A program made the translations under genes and the position numbers. Below, piece by piece: positions 11,214-23,000 of a DNA stretch of 64,000 nt. How positions within the stretch are numbered: the stretch's first letter is position 1; each line of letters opens with the position of its first letter. This DNA comes from Takakia lepidozioides (lineage: Eukaryota > Streptophyta > Takakiopsida > Takakiales > Takakiaceae). The DNA is taken from NCBI GenBank assembly GCA_030704615.1, contig CM060731.1:58012756-58076755 (forward strand). The letters are read 5' to 3'. The notes beneath the pieces were generated by a model, which had not been told where the DNA came from, did not search any database, and saw only the letters and a list, made by a program, of their open reading frames with translations.

Positions 11214-11338
11214 GCTTTGAACGTCACCCCTTCCCTCTTTGCATGCTACGCACAGTGCATTGTCTCTAGTTTTGCACCAGCTGCCAATGTGCTATTTCTA
11301 TATCTATAGTATACTATAAGTATCGTTTCTGAGTGTCC
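11214..11338. promoter_or_regulatory. Short divergent intergenic region between TNP2 and ORF2
   Basis: Only 125 bp separate the candidate ATG of the TNP2 gene (11213, minus) from the candidate ATG of the plus-strand gene (11339). It contains an AT-rich patch near 11297-11322 (TATATCTATAGTATAC). It would have to serve as a shared promoter or 5' UTR if both starts are right. The TSS positions cannot be read from sequence. Confidence 0.4.
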
Positions 11339-14300
11339 ATGGTGAAGCGGAAGGTCTTCGAAGTGACAGTCCCTCTCACTGAGTACGAGAAGTTCCGAGA
11401 GCGCCGGATTGCTGCCATAAAGGAGGTGGAAGCAACGTTCAAGCAGTCGATAGATGGGTGAGTTTAGTTCCTGATTTTGGATACCCACCCACTAAACTTG
11501 CGATTCGCCTTATCCTCTAACCTTCCTACAACAATCATAAGCTTCATAGCACAAATGGGGGCGAGTAGCTGCGACTTGTACAAACAGAGAGGTAAACAAC
11601 ATGCAGTGAGTGACGATTAGGTTTGAGGAGGGTGTGTCATTAGGCGGGAGATGTCCGCCGTCATTCGTGGGCAGCCATTACGTCCTGGTAGGGTGCGGCT
11701 GTGGTTCAGCGTAGGCTTAAGAGTATTAGGGTATGTATGCTTGCATTTGTTTGTGATTGTTTGAGAGGGAGGTCATGGAGGTGTTTGTGCAGGCTTGCGG
11801 GAGCGAATCGCCCTCGCAAGCCACACGCTCCGAAGGAAAAAGCTAGGGATCAAGGTCCTGCAAGGCAAAGTGCCACACTGAAGACGATGAAGACTACGAT
11901 TCTGCATGAGGGCTCTTCTGAGAACGATGAGGACGATACACTCCTCCCACGCCAGTGCGAGGCGAGTACGTCGTCGGCGGATGCCACGGCAAGCCGAGGA
12001 GAACATGCCCATGCTCATGTCGCAGGACAAAAACGCCCATCATCTACACTACGAACACCTTCTCCGTCAGTGAGTTATAGTTCTTCACAATGACCATGAT
12101 TCAAATTATGTATGTTTTTGGTAAAATCACGAAGAGATAGGGTATGGTAAGATCATGAAGAGATAGGGTATGTCTGTCAAGACAGGGAAGTTGGACAATG
12201 CAGGGGTCAGCCAAAGCACAATCACAAATGATTTCCACTAGACAAGTTGAAGTGCCAAAGGCATGATGTCAAGCCAATGTAGACTTCAGGTGTGTTCAAA
12301 TTCTTTGCCCCATGAAACCAACGTCCTGGTACTAAGCTACAATGGCTACTTATAGAGATACTTGGGTAACTTATGCACCCAGAATATCAGTAAAACTTGG
12401 AGGGATACTTCTCATGGACCCATCAGGTTTGTCCATTTGAATTCTTGCTATGGATTTCAGGAACACCCCATACCTAAGAAGGCTCAAAAATGTACTGGGA
12501 GGACATCATTGGGGCCAATCAAATTTGGGAGATTTACTGCCCAAGATCATACTAAGTTTTGGGTAATCTTGTCTTTACAAATGATATGTGCTTCCAGTTT
12601 GTTATATTGAATTCAAGGATTTGCTGCTTGCTGCCTATATGTATGTGTAATCACCCACATTGTACTGGGGGAATTTCTTTTCAGGGCAAGCACAAGCGCA
12701 CTGGATCCACGATCCCTGCTGCTAGCAATGCGCCCACAAGAACGCAGGAGGTGGCCCTAACTCTCCCATCGTTGTGGGTTTTGTGCCACTAGTACCCCAC
12801 CTTATTATGGTATGCCTCAGTACCCACAGTCTGGCACTCAGTATGGTCAGGGTCAATATGGTGCTCCTCCATATGGGCAGTATGGCCAGTATCCTCCTCC
12901 ACCATATTTGCCACCCCCTAATAGCTATGGGGGTGGCAGGCCACCAGAATATCCTCCTGCTTATGGACAGTATGGCCAGTATGGTCCTCGGCCTTCTGGC
13001 CAACAGCCATGGCCACCAGTCCCTACTTGGCAGGATCCTGCTTTGAATTCTCCTGAGCACACGGAGGTCTCTGAAGGAGGGGAGGGTGCCGTTTCAAAGA
13101 ATGATAGAACCAATGCTTTAAGGAGGGCTAATAGCTCAGCCAAAATTGAAGCTGCCAAGGTGAAGGAAGAGAGAATAGCTGCAGCTCTTCCTCCCACGGT
13201 GATTTTGACGAACCTCAAAGGAGCCCCGTATGGTCAGACCCGGAATGTATGGCACGCTGCCCTTAAAGGACAGGCTTATCGCAAGCTAGATTGTTCCCTT
13301 GCCATCAACAACCAACCTGATGAAGTTGTATATGAAATCAGAGATCACCTGGCTAAGCTATTTTCATATACGCCACACAAGTTAAATGACTTCCACCTAA
13401 AACAAACAATTGGCAGAATAATGAAGAGCCAGCGTTATGAAGCACACACTGCGTGGTTGGGTGGTAAGGGGAAACCCATTACTGTATCTGACGAGGTATG
13501 GAACAAGCTTGGTAGTTACTGGCAGACATAGGTGTTCCACAAAGTGTCAGGCAACATGAAGAAGGCAAATGGTGCAATTCTGAATCCTACCAAGACTGGC
13601 CGTGGTGGGAAGGCAATGGTGGAAGCACGCTTGGTAAGTGGCATCATCACGACTCTGTATTTTGTTCCTCATTGAATTGCTATGTGTATATAGTCAGCCC
13701 TCACATTGCTTACTGACTTGTGGCATGGGTTTGTTTGTGGCATGGATTAATTTGTAGGAAACACTATCAGGGTGCCCTCCTACATTATATGAAATTCAAG
13801 AGGGTTCAGTGTCACGGTTGTCAGTTGGGAGTGACAGGCGGGTAAGTGTGTTTTCCACGTTTGCTAGAGTGGTTGCTGCATCATAGGTTGCTAGGGTTTT
13901 TTTCACGGCTTTTGGCCTGGGTTTTCTTTCCAATGGTTGTTCATGCTAGGTTTTTTGGTTTGATTCATACTTGGGCAAGTTTTCATGGATTGGCAGGAGG
14001 GAAGTCTCGCATATTCTACAATAGTTGGCAGGATGGATGGCTTGGACAAACTGGTGGAATCACAAGGACGTGACATGGTAGAATTAAAATTACAGATGTA
14101 GAGTATGATTGAGTACCAGAAAGCCATTGTGACCAGATTGGGGATTAATCTACCAGGCGCAGGACCAGTGACATCTACGATGGATACGTCTGCTGTGACA
14201 GTATCAAAATATTTGGAATCCCAATTTCAGACGGTAACTGGTGCTCACTCTAAGCCCTTATGTCTTTCTGTCACTGATGATCTTTTGAATTTGACCGAGC

Positions 14301-15040
14301 AGCAGCAGGATACAGGGAAGGCCAGCTGTGAGGTACATGTGGAAATTCAGCCCTTGCCACGTACAAAGGCAGTAGCAGTCCAGGGGGCAATGGTGACAGA
14401 GCCGCTGGGCACACCGGATTCTGGTATGCAGGTATGTGGGAGTTTAAATGGGAGGAAGATGCAGACGGGGACAAAACAAAACAAGCAGGTTGCTTTAATT
14501 TCTCCTGCTCACATGTTGAAGCCAAATGTCAGTTTACTTCCTGGACCAACGAGGAAGCATTTACTAATTCTGGACTTAAATGGTCTGTTATGTGAATCTT
14601 TTCATTCTGCTAATGGGCCTGCATCCCTTCCTAAAGGTTTTGTGGGGAAGATGTGTGGCAAGAAGATGGTAGTTTTGAGACCACGCTGTTATGACTTTTT
14701 GCAAAAGTGTTTTGAACACTTTGAGGTGGCGGTGTGGTCTTGTTGCCAAGCTCGCAACTTCTTCCCAATGGTGGACTATATTTTTGCAGCCCACACTAAC
14801 CTGGTTTTCCAGTGGGATGCCCTTCACTGTGACGACGATCCAGTCCTCCCATGCCGTAAGGGGTCTAATTCAAAGCCATTATATTTCAAGAACTTGTCTA
14901 CAGTGTGGGCAGACTGGCCAGAATGGACTTATGAGGACACTGTTCTTGTTGACGACACACCAAGAAAGGCGGCAAACAATCCTCCCTTCAGTGGGATTTT
15001 TCCAGAGCCATGGAAGGTGCAACCAGATTCAGCTATCTAA
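11339..15040 (+). pseudogene. CACTA second-ORF (Transposase_24-like) protein fused to an FCP1-like phosphatase domain
   Basis: Likely exons are 11339-11458 (MVKRKVFEVTVPL..., GT donor), about 11792-12072, one from about 12686 or 12770 to 13633, 13758-13841, and 13997-15040. The third opens with a Tyr/Gln/Pro-rich tract (GQYGQYPPPPYLPPP) followed by a transposase_24-like part (NKLGSYWQT, FHKVSGNMKKANG, PTKTGRGGKAMVEARL). The last starts with a coiled-coil-like MDGLDKLVESQGRDMVELKL, and about 150 residues later the same frame carries an FCP1/NLI-type domain: LLILDLNGLL (nucleophile Asp near 14573), VAVWSCCQARN, KPLYFKNL and TVLVDDTPRKA. The phases of the last three exons match. Two in-frame TAG codons (13529-13531, 14099-14101) interrupt it, and the frame near 12760 is uncertain. 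The second Asp of the usual DxD motif is Asn, as I recall for a plant FCP1-like subfamily. Confidence 0.6.
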
Positions 15041-17044
15041 CCAATTTTAGTTGAACAATTTGTAATCACACGTCATATTGTGGTTTTTTAATAGCAAACA
15101 TCGTAAACAAAATATGAATAACTCAAACTCAAGAACTTCTCCAAGGGGCATGGCATGAACATTTTACAATGTAGATTTGTGGGTGGTGCTCTTTATCAAC
15201 TATCAATGTTTTATTTAACTTATAGCTTATAACTTGCTCTACAATTGAGCTCTATTTAGTAGGCGATTGTCTTGAAATGAGACAATTGAACTTCAAGATT
15301 CTTTGAGACGGTACAACCATGTATTCTACAAATTCTAACTAAACCAAAAGTCGAATTTGAGTCATGAGTTGTTCGACAAGTTTAGAGATGCAAGACCCCC
15401 TCCCAAAAACTTTATAGAACAAAAAGAAAAATTGTACAACATTCATATCATGAGGCTCAGAACAAAATAAAAAAAACTAGTTAATCAGATAACAAGGTTC
15501 GAGATATTAACCTATTTGTTAACTAGGTTTTGTACATAAGCCCAACTAAGAGAGGGAGACAAACATTAATAAATGTGTCTGGCTGAGATTTACGCCTTAG
15601 GCCATGAGGAAAATATTCTGGGCACCGCACTAGAGAAGGGGGTTTGTTGAACTAGGTACAGAGCCAACAGAGTTTATGGCACTAAAAAAGCAGAAGGGCA
15701 GCCAAGACATTCTGGCCGATTATTACAACATGGCCAGTGCACATGCTCGAATAGCACTGGCCCACAAATCCTTTTGATCCTTGTAATCCTTTTGACGTCC
15801 AGCTCTTTAAGAAATTGTCGATGAAGCGCAGTGGTTATCATCATTTAGACCTACAACATTGACTTCATTTCATGTAGCTTGGTTCCCTAATGGATGAGGC
15901 GACCCATTTCGGGTCGCGTCAGGGTCACGTCAAAAATCATCCACGATGGCAAATCGTTGGATGACCTTGGATGAAAAAACTTTCTGAACGAAAGTTGTGC
16001 ACCTTGATGTCATGCACCTGCCCGTCTTTATGGCACCCTAAAATAATGAAAGCCCTGCCGTCAGTAATTTTTTAAGTGTGCAAGGGTGCCCAAAATTGGT
16101 CGTCCAGCAGGTTTGACTTAGTAACGTGGTAGGCTGAAGGGGTGACAACAAGGCAAAAGTTCAAATGGAAACAAATGCAAATCTCTGCCTGAATTTTTGT
16201 TATAATTCTGAATTTCTTTTTGGAGGTAGTAGTTCATCATTCAAGGAACACTTTCACCGCAACAATTGTGATTCCAAGGAAATTTCGACCCCCTAAGCCT
16301 GGAATACATGTTATTTGAGCTTCATGGTGTATTTTTAACCCCCCTGTTTTTCGATACAAAGCAACCTTATCAAGATTTTAGAATTCCGCTTTGAAATTTT
16401 GGGGCAACATGCTTTAGGTGCCACATAATTGGAATCTGGATGGGGTCTTGCGAGGAAAAAATATTTTGTCGATCCAATTGCCTGGTCAAACCATTTTTCC
16501 ACTCTAAATTTGGAGTGTACCCCAAATTTTGGGCTTGCAAATTTCTTATAATCTTCCAAACCACACAGTGGAATGAGCTGAAATTTTCACAGAAGCTGGA
16601 TGAAGTAGGTAGCATCCCATTCATACTGTTCATCCCTGTGGATGTTAGATTCCTGAGAGATATACCCTCATCCGTGGGGTATGTCCTGTTTTGGAGGGGG
16701 CCCACCAAAAACTGCCTCGTCCATTAGGGGTTAAGGAGGAAACGCTTTCTTTCATTCTTCTCCCGGTTGTTACAGATGAACATAACGGATCATTCATCAG
16801 ATCGGTTCCCATTCATAGTTGGTCCATCGTTGCGCACTCTAACGAGTCCTCAGCGGAAACCGTTCTCACAGGCCAATGCCTTCTGAAGTCAGAAGCTGCA
16901 TGAAGGCCTCCCTGTTCCTCTCCCTTTTATCTAATATGCCCTTCAAGAGATTACGAGGTCCGGCAGCTGGGTCCATGAGGAGCATCTGGGTGGGTGTAGG
17001 AATGTGTCTCAAGCAGAGAGATCTTAACTTATAATTCTTCAAAC
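15041..17044. other. Intergenic stretch, no gene seen
   Basis: No coding frame with recognisable homology, no terminal repeats and no CACTA right end (TCTTGTAGTG) were found here. The last ~300 bp form the upstream region of the ABCB gene. Confidence 0.6.
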
Positions 17045-20000
17045 ATGTCAAAAAGAGTGATGAGCATGCACAGGAGTGACAAGGACGTCAAAAGTGCGGC
17101 TTTGCGGGCCTTAGCAGATGTCAAAGACACAACTGCTGGCGGGAAAGACGAGGAGCAAGACGATCTTCCTACGAGCACTGCAGGGAGAGTTGATGAGCTG
17201 TATCTCGAGAAGGATGAGACTCAGGTCGCACATGAGATTGTCGTACATGTGGGATTCACATCCTCTAGGGAAGAGAATTTTGGAAAGAAGATGGTGAGAA
17301 AGCTTGAACAGAAATTGCTAACGCTACAAACAATTGTCATGGGCCCTTTAAAGCCGGTTCCATTTATGAAATTGTTTTCCTTTGCTGATAGTGTTGACAG
17401 TTTGTTGATGTTCTTGGGCGCGTTCGGTGCATGCGTACACGGTGTGGCAGTGCCCCTTTTTTTCGTGCTTTTCGGCAGACTCATCGATGCCTTTGGGTCA
17501 AACTACAAGAACCCAGCACGCATGGCTCCAGACGTTGACAAGGTCAATTTCTCTCTGTTTGCCCTCTCTCTTCGTATGCCCCTTTCTCTACGTGTTTTTC
17601 TGTACTGACATTGCACGCTTACCAGGATTGGACCCTCATTGGACCCTCACGGGATTGGTCTCCTGTCAATTTTGGCTGCAGTGAAGCGTCCAGCCATTGC
17701 CTCCTCCTCAGAGGTTGATCGCATGAGCTTGACCTACAATCGCCCTTATGGAGAGGGAGAGAGAGACCGAGACACAGAGATCATGAGGAGTAGGTGGCAC
17801 TAAAAACATGTTACAGTACAGTATTATCGCATTACTCACCACAAGTTCTTTAAGATCAAAAGACGTAACCTGTAGGTTCAGAGATGATTAAGGCATTGAT
17901 GGTCAATGTGGGTATGGGGTGTCGCAGAACGCCTTGAATCTGTTCAATCTGGGCCTAATGGTCATGGGGGCATCCTGGTTAGGTATGTACGTTGTTTGTT
18001 TGCAATTCAGGTCTAGTTTCTTGTAGTATTGTGTTCCTTCCTAGTACCTTGGTTGCAGGAAGCAATTTGACACCTAATTCATACATTAGATCAGCACGGC
18101 TAAGCTTAAAATGCTTGAATCCTTGGTTTTCGTGCAGAGGTGGCCTGTTGGAGGCAGACAGGTGAACGGCAGTGTGCACGCCTACGAGTGAAATACCTCG
18201 AGGCTGTCCTGAGCCAGGATGTGGGCTTCTTTGACACAGATACCACTGCTCAGATTGTGAGATGTGTTACAAGTGATATCTTTGTGCTCCAGGATGCCAT
18301 CAGCGCAAAGGTAAATTATAAAATTTTGGGTTCTAAATGCCGATGTAGTAGTTCCAGGGACACTTTCTCCGTTTGAGATCCAAGGTGATACTATTGTCTA
18401 TTTCAGGACAACCAATCCCTCGTTGCTATGAGAACACAAAATGCTTGGCAGCATAATTACAGGAGTCTGAGCCACCTTAGAGAATCTCATGATGCTTTTA
18501 AAGATGGTTTTGGGCGCCTTGTTGAGGCCACATTCTTTTTCTTGATTTCTCGAGTGGGAATATTTTCTAGCAATTATGAGGAGATTACGTACCTAGGAAG
18601 CTTTTCGTGTTTTCTGGCCAAGGATGGACGTCCGATATTCTCCGCAAAAATTGAGAGATATGGCGATATGTACATCTAGAAGCACTCCCCAGTCATAGTC
18701 TCACCGACTCAATTCTAGAAATGTTGAAGTTCCCATAGACATGCTCAATCTCTATGCAGTCCTGTACTCATTCATGAGTCAGGTTCTCTTGGGAAAACAT
18801 ACATGTGAAACCTCCCAAAGAGCTTGTAACTAGAACTAGTCAGAAACAGCAGAGAAAATATAAAAAGGAACAGGAGACCAAAGGAAAATGGAAAGAATGC
18901 AACTTGAGAGAGAGAGAATGTACTCATAAGACGTTGTTTCCCGTAGCCTTGTGGCCATTGACCCCGCGCCCAGTTTGAGCGGAAAGAGAGAGAGAGAGAG
19001 ATTGTACTCATAAGACGTTGTTTGCCGTAGCCTTGTGGCCATTGACCCCGCGCCCAGTTTGAGCGGGAGAGAGAGAGAGAGAGAGAGAGCTGTAGAACTA
19101 GCTCTCGCACCTGCCAAGTCGAGGCTTTTGGCATCACTGAACAGGACTTCCCATGAATCCTTGATTAAAAGCCTTGTGGAGGTACTCTTGACCTTCCAAC
19201 CATTGGATGACGATCTCAAACTGTGAGCAAAGCAGGGGCTCTGAATCAGAGAAGTGAACTGCATCTGTTTACTTGGACCTTCGGATGGGGTCAGGCTGAC
19301 GTACGATTATATCCGTGCACCTTAGTTCCAAGGGGAAAACCCGGCTAACTTAGAAGCTATTCTATGTATTGGCGATGGAGCTGGGGCTCCTCGGACTGTG
19401 GGTTACATTGAATAAAGCTACTGATCAGGATCATGCACTTCAATAGAGTGAAGTTCCATGGCCCGTAACCAAGCGCAAGTTTGAGCACCAGATTGTACCA
19501 TTTCATGGTTGTGGTCTGATTCCACTGATTACAGTCTCATCACGTAGCCGATGGATAGGGCCTGGACTGTTTTCAGTTTCTGAAACGTGATGAATGGACG
19601 TTTTCCCAGCTTATATACATCTTGTGTGACACCTGCTGATTGGAGTGTTAACGCTGTTGATATCTTCTTGATTGATTGAAGTGTAAATCTATCAGATCGT
19701 TAGGCAGGTTGGAGGCAAACTCTAATGGTGATAAGATTGTACTCATAAGACGTTGACTAATGGTGATAAGAAAAGAAAGGAAAAGAGAATGCCCTCTTTG
19801 CAGCTGCGCATTGAATTGGTGTGAGTGGGGGACCTTGGCCATGTAGGCAGGGAACTGCATCCACTTTACGGCGAAGTGTTTTGCAGGCTTTGTGGTCAGG
19901 TTTTCGACAGTGTGGCAGCTCTCCCTCATCACAATTTCTGTGGTCCCAGCCATCATTGTGGCTGGGTTTGCTTATGCTTGTACCACGAGTGGCCATGCAA

Positions 20001-23000
20001 CAAAGAGCCAGAAGGTCTACGAAGAGGCCAACAAAGTCGCCGAAGAGGTATTGGAGCCCCTGGACCTCTTGTGACATTGGAGGGTTTTTCTCCACTTCCC
20101 TTCCTGTATCTGCATAGCCCAGTGATTCGATCCTGTTGGGCAGGTTATGCTCCATGGGATTAATATGCTCTTCCCATACTTCTCTTTCGTTATCCCCTGG
20201 GCTCCTGCTGATCCGTAAATCATAATCCCACCATAATGTAGAAAGACCTCTGAATCGGAGTACATTAGAAGCTTAGATTGATGGTAAATTGGCCTAAAGT
20301 TACACTTAAGCAGTCGACTCGTCTTGTAGACGAGGCATATAGCAAAAAAGGAGAGGTCTGTTACTTCATACTAAAGGCGCATATAGTTACTCCAACGAGA
20401 CTCAAGAAACATGACCTCATAACTCTATGTAACAGATGCAAGGCTTAATTTACAGGACCACATCTGTGCTACTTAGCTGCCCATGCCATGAAAGCAGTTG
20501 CAGACTATGGATTCTTGCTTTCATTCTTTCCCTTTGTAAAGAGAAATGGATATACAATGGCTCCCACCACTTATGCCTACCAATGTAGCATGTTGTATGA
20601 GTTTCCATACATAAAATGTCCATCTTTTGTTTGGATTAACATGAACCCGTAGGTACTCACTCAAGTGCGAACAGTATATGCATTTGTTGGTGAAGGGAGA
20701 GCAGTACGGGCATATGCAAAGGCACTGCAGACTACATTGAAGCTTGGAAAGCAGGGGGGCCTGGCCAAAGGACTAGGCCTGGGGCTCACATATGGGCTAT
20801 GTTTGGCAGCCTGGGCATTGCTACTATGGTACACAGGCATCTTAGTTCACCACGGTGCCACCAACGGAGGGAAAGCCTTTGCCGCCATTCTCAACGTTAT
20901 TGTTGCTGGCATGTATGTAACATGGTGGATTATCTCTTTTTCGTCCACATATGGGCTGTTTGTTGGGGCCCAGGTGTTCTGTTCCTTTTGCTGTCCGTCC
21001 CAAAGGCTCTCTGAAAAAGTTTCTTTCTTTCTTTTTTCTTTTGTCCCATAAGCTCTTCATTGACGCTGTACAGTTCCGGACGTTTTAAAGTACCATTTCA
21101 TTTCATTTCATTCATTTATTTCCTTTTCTATCTCATTCTGTTGCCGCATTTCATGATTTTGAGCAGTTTTCTTGTCCTGGAGCGTGAATGGTCACTGAGA
21201 GCACCTCTTCTTTCTGTCTCTGGAATGGAAATGTCTTACAAATAGGCCCAGAGACCATCTCAATCTTCTGGAATCATCACTTAGGTTGGTGACCGAATTG
21301 AAGAGTTGCAGCCGGTTTTTTGGTCCCCAGGAAGGAGTACTGTTTAAAGAATCAAGTATCATGTTGTACCACTGAGAATCAAACTTGATCTCAACTGCAG
21401 TTGTAAGAGGATGCTGAGGGTCTAAGAGAACTCGTTGTTTGCAGAGCCCTGGGTCAGACGTCCCCAAATCTGATGGCCTTTTCAAGGGGAAGATCAGCAG
21501 CTTACAACATTATACAGATGATCAATCAGAAAACCTTAGCAGGCCAAACCAATATGGCTGGCAAACAACTTCCACAGGTATGGTCACATTGTGAGCTCAA
21601 ATCTTGTGTGTGTTTTGAGAATACACCAACTGTCAAAGTGCATTGTCTCATTTAGGCTCCCTGTGACTACAACCTTTTACAAATAACCACAACTGCAGGT
21701 GGAGGGCAACATTGAGCTGTGCAATATCTCCTTTAGCTACCCATCCAATCCGAATGTACCTGTGTTTGAAAACTTCAGTCTCTCCATCGAAGCTGCAAAA
21801 TCTTTGGCTATTGTGGGTAGTAGTGGTTGCGGGAAAAGCACAGTTGCTTCCTTAATTCATCGCTTCTACAACCCCACTTCTGGTATGACTTCAACATGGC
21901 ACTTTTGATTAGGTGCAGTTTTCCTCCTGTGACTGGGAGACATTTGCCCTCTGTCTTCTTCTGTCTCTTAGAGATTCCGAGTCTTTGGTTGATGCCTTCA
22001 GCTTAGAGGACAAGAATTGCCTGGCAGTCGATGTGCACATGGTCTTCAGTCAACATTTGGTGGCTTCTGATGTCGTTCTTGGTTTTCCATGTCTCATGGG
22101 CCCTCGGGGCCCTTCATTGATGTCATAAAGATTCACACATAATTGATTGATTTGTCATATTTGTACTACCCTTTTGCTGCATTGGTCAATGTGGGCTGGG
22201 CTGGAAAGAAATATCTATGCTCTTCAGGAAATTAAATATCCTTAATTGGGGGACGTGTTTTGGCACAAAAGAATACGATTGAAACAAAATTCACTGAAGG
22301 TGATTTGCATGCTTCCTGGCTATAAAGGGGAGGTGTTGCTGGATGGGACCAACATAAAGACCTTGGATTTGAGGTGGCTTCGCAATCAGATTGGGCTGGT
22401 CAACCATGAGCCAGCCCTGTTTGCGACCAGTATCCGGGAGAACATCCTCTATGGAAAGAATGATGTGAGCATGGAAGAAATTGTGGCTGCTGCCAAGGCA
22501 TCTTGTTCTCACCACTTTATTAGCCAGCTGCCTGAAGGCTATGACACTCAGGTGACGGCTTCTTCTCTTACTCCTCCTGCCATACACTTTGTCCAGAACC
22601 TCTCCACCTGACTGACAGCCCATGGGACTTTCAAGAGTCAGCTCACTCTATATCAACACTGAGACGTGCAGATGGATTAAGGCATTCTGTCAGGGGAGGA
22701 TTTTCCCAGCTCACATCATGCAAAAACTGAGCACAGAAACGTCTGGACATGCTGGGCACCTCTATTGAAAGAATTGCCAGCATCTTCTTCTCCTGCACTT
22801 TTAATTGTCATCCGCAGGGTTGGAATTTTTCAACTCCCTGCTGGGGTACAACAGAGAAGCAGGAGGCCACAATGCTCCATCATCTTTCCAGCATTCCACC
22901 AAGCACACGGCCTGGTTAAGTACTGCTTCTGGAGCATAGAGATGGCCTCCATAGGCCCTACAAATCCACTGTTGCATGATGCCAAGTCAAACCAAGACAA

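Noticed and set aside
17995-18035. TTTCTTGTAGTA near 18010 as the right end of the CACTA element
   Set aside because: It does not end TAGTG, lies in an ABCB intron and has no subterminal repeats.
18428-18679. 83-codon ORF in ABCB intron 3
   Set aside because: No domain or ABC similarity; the exons on both sides join in phase without it.
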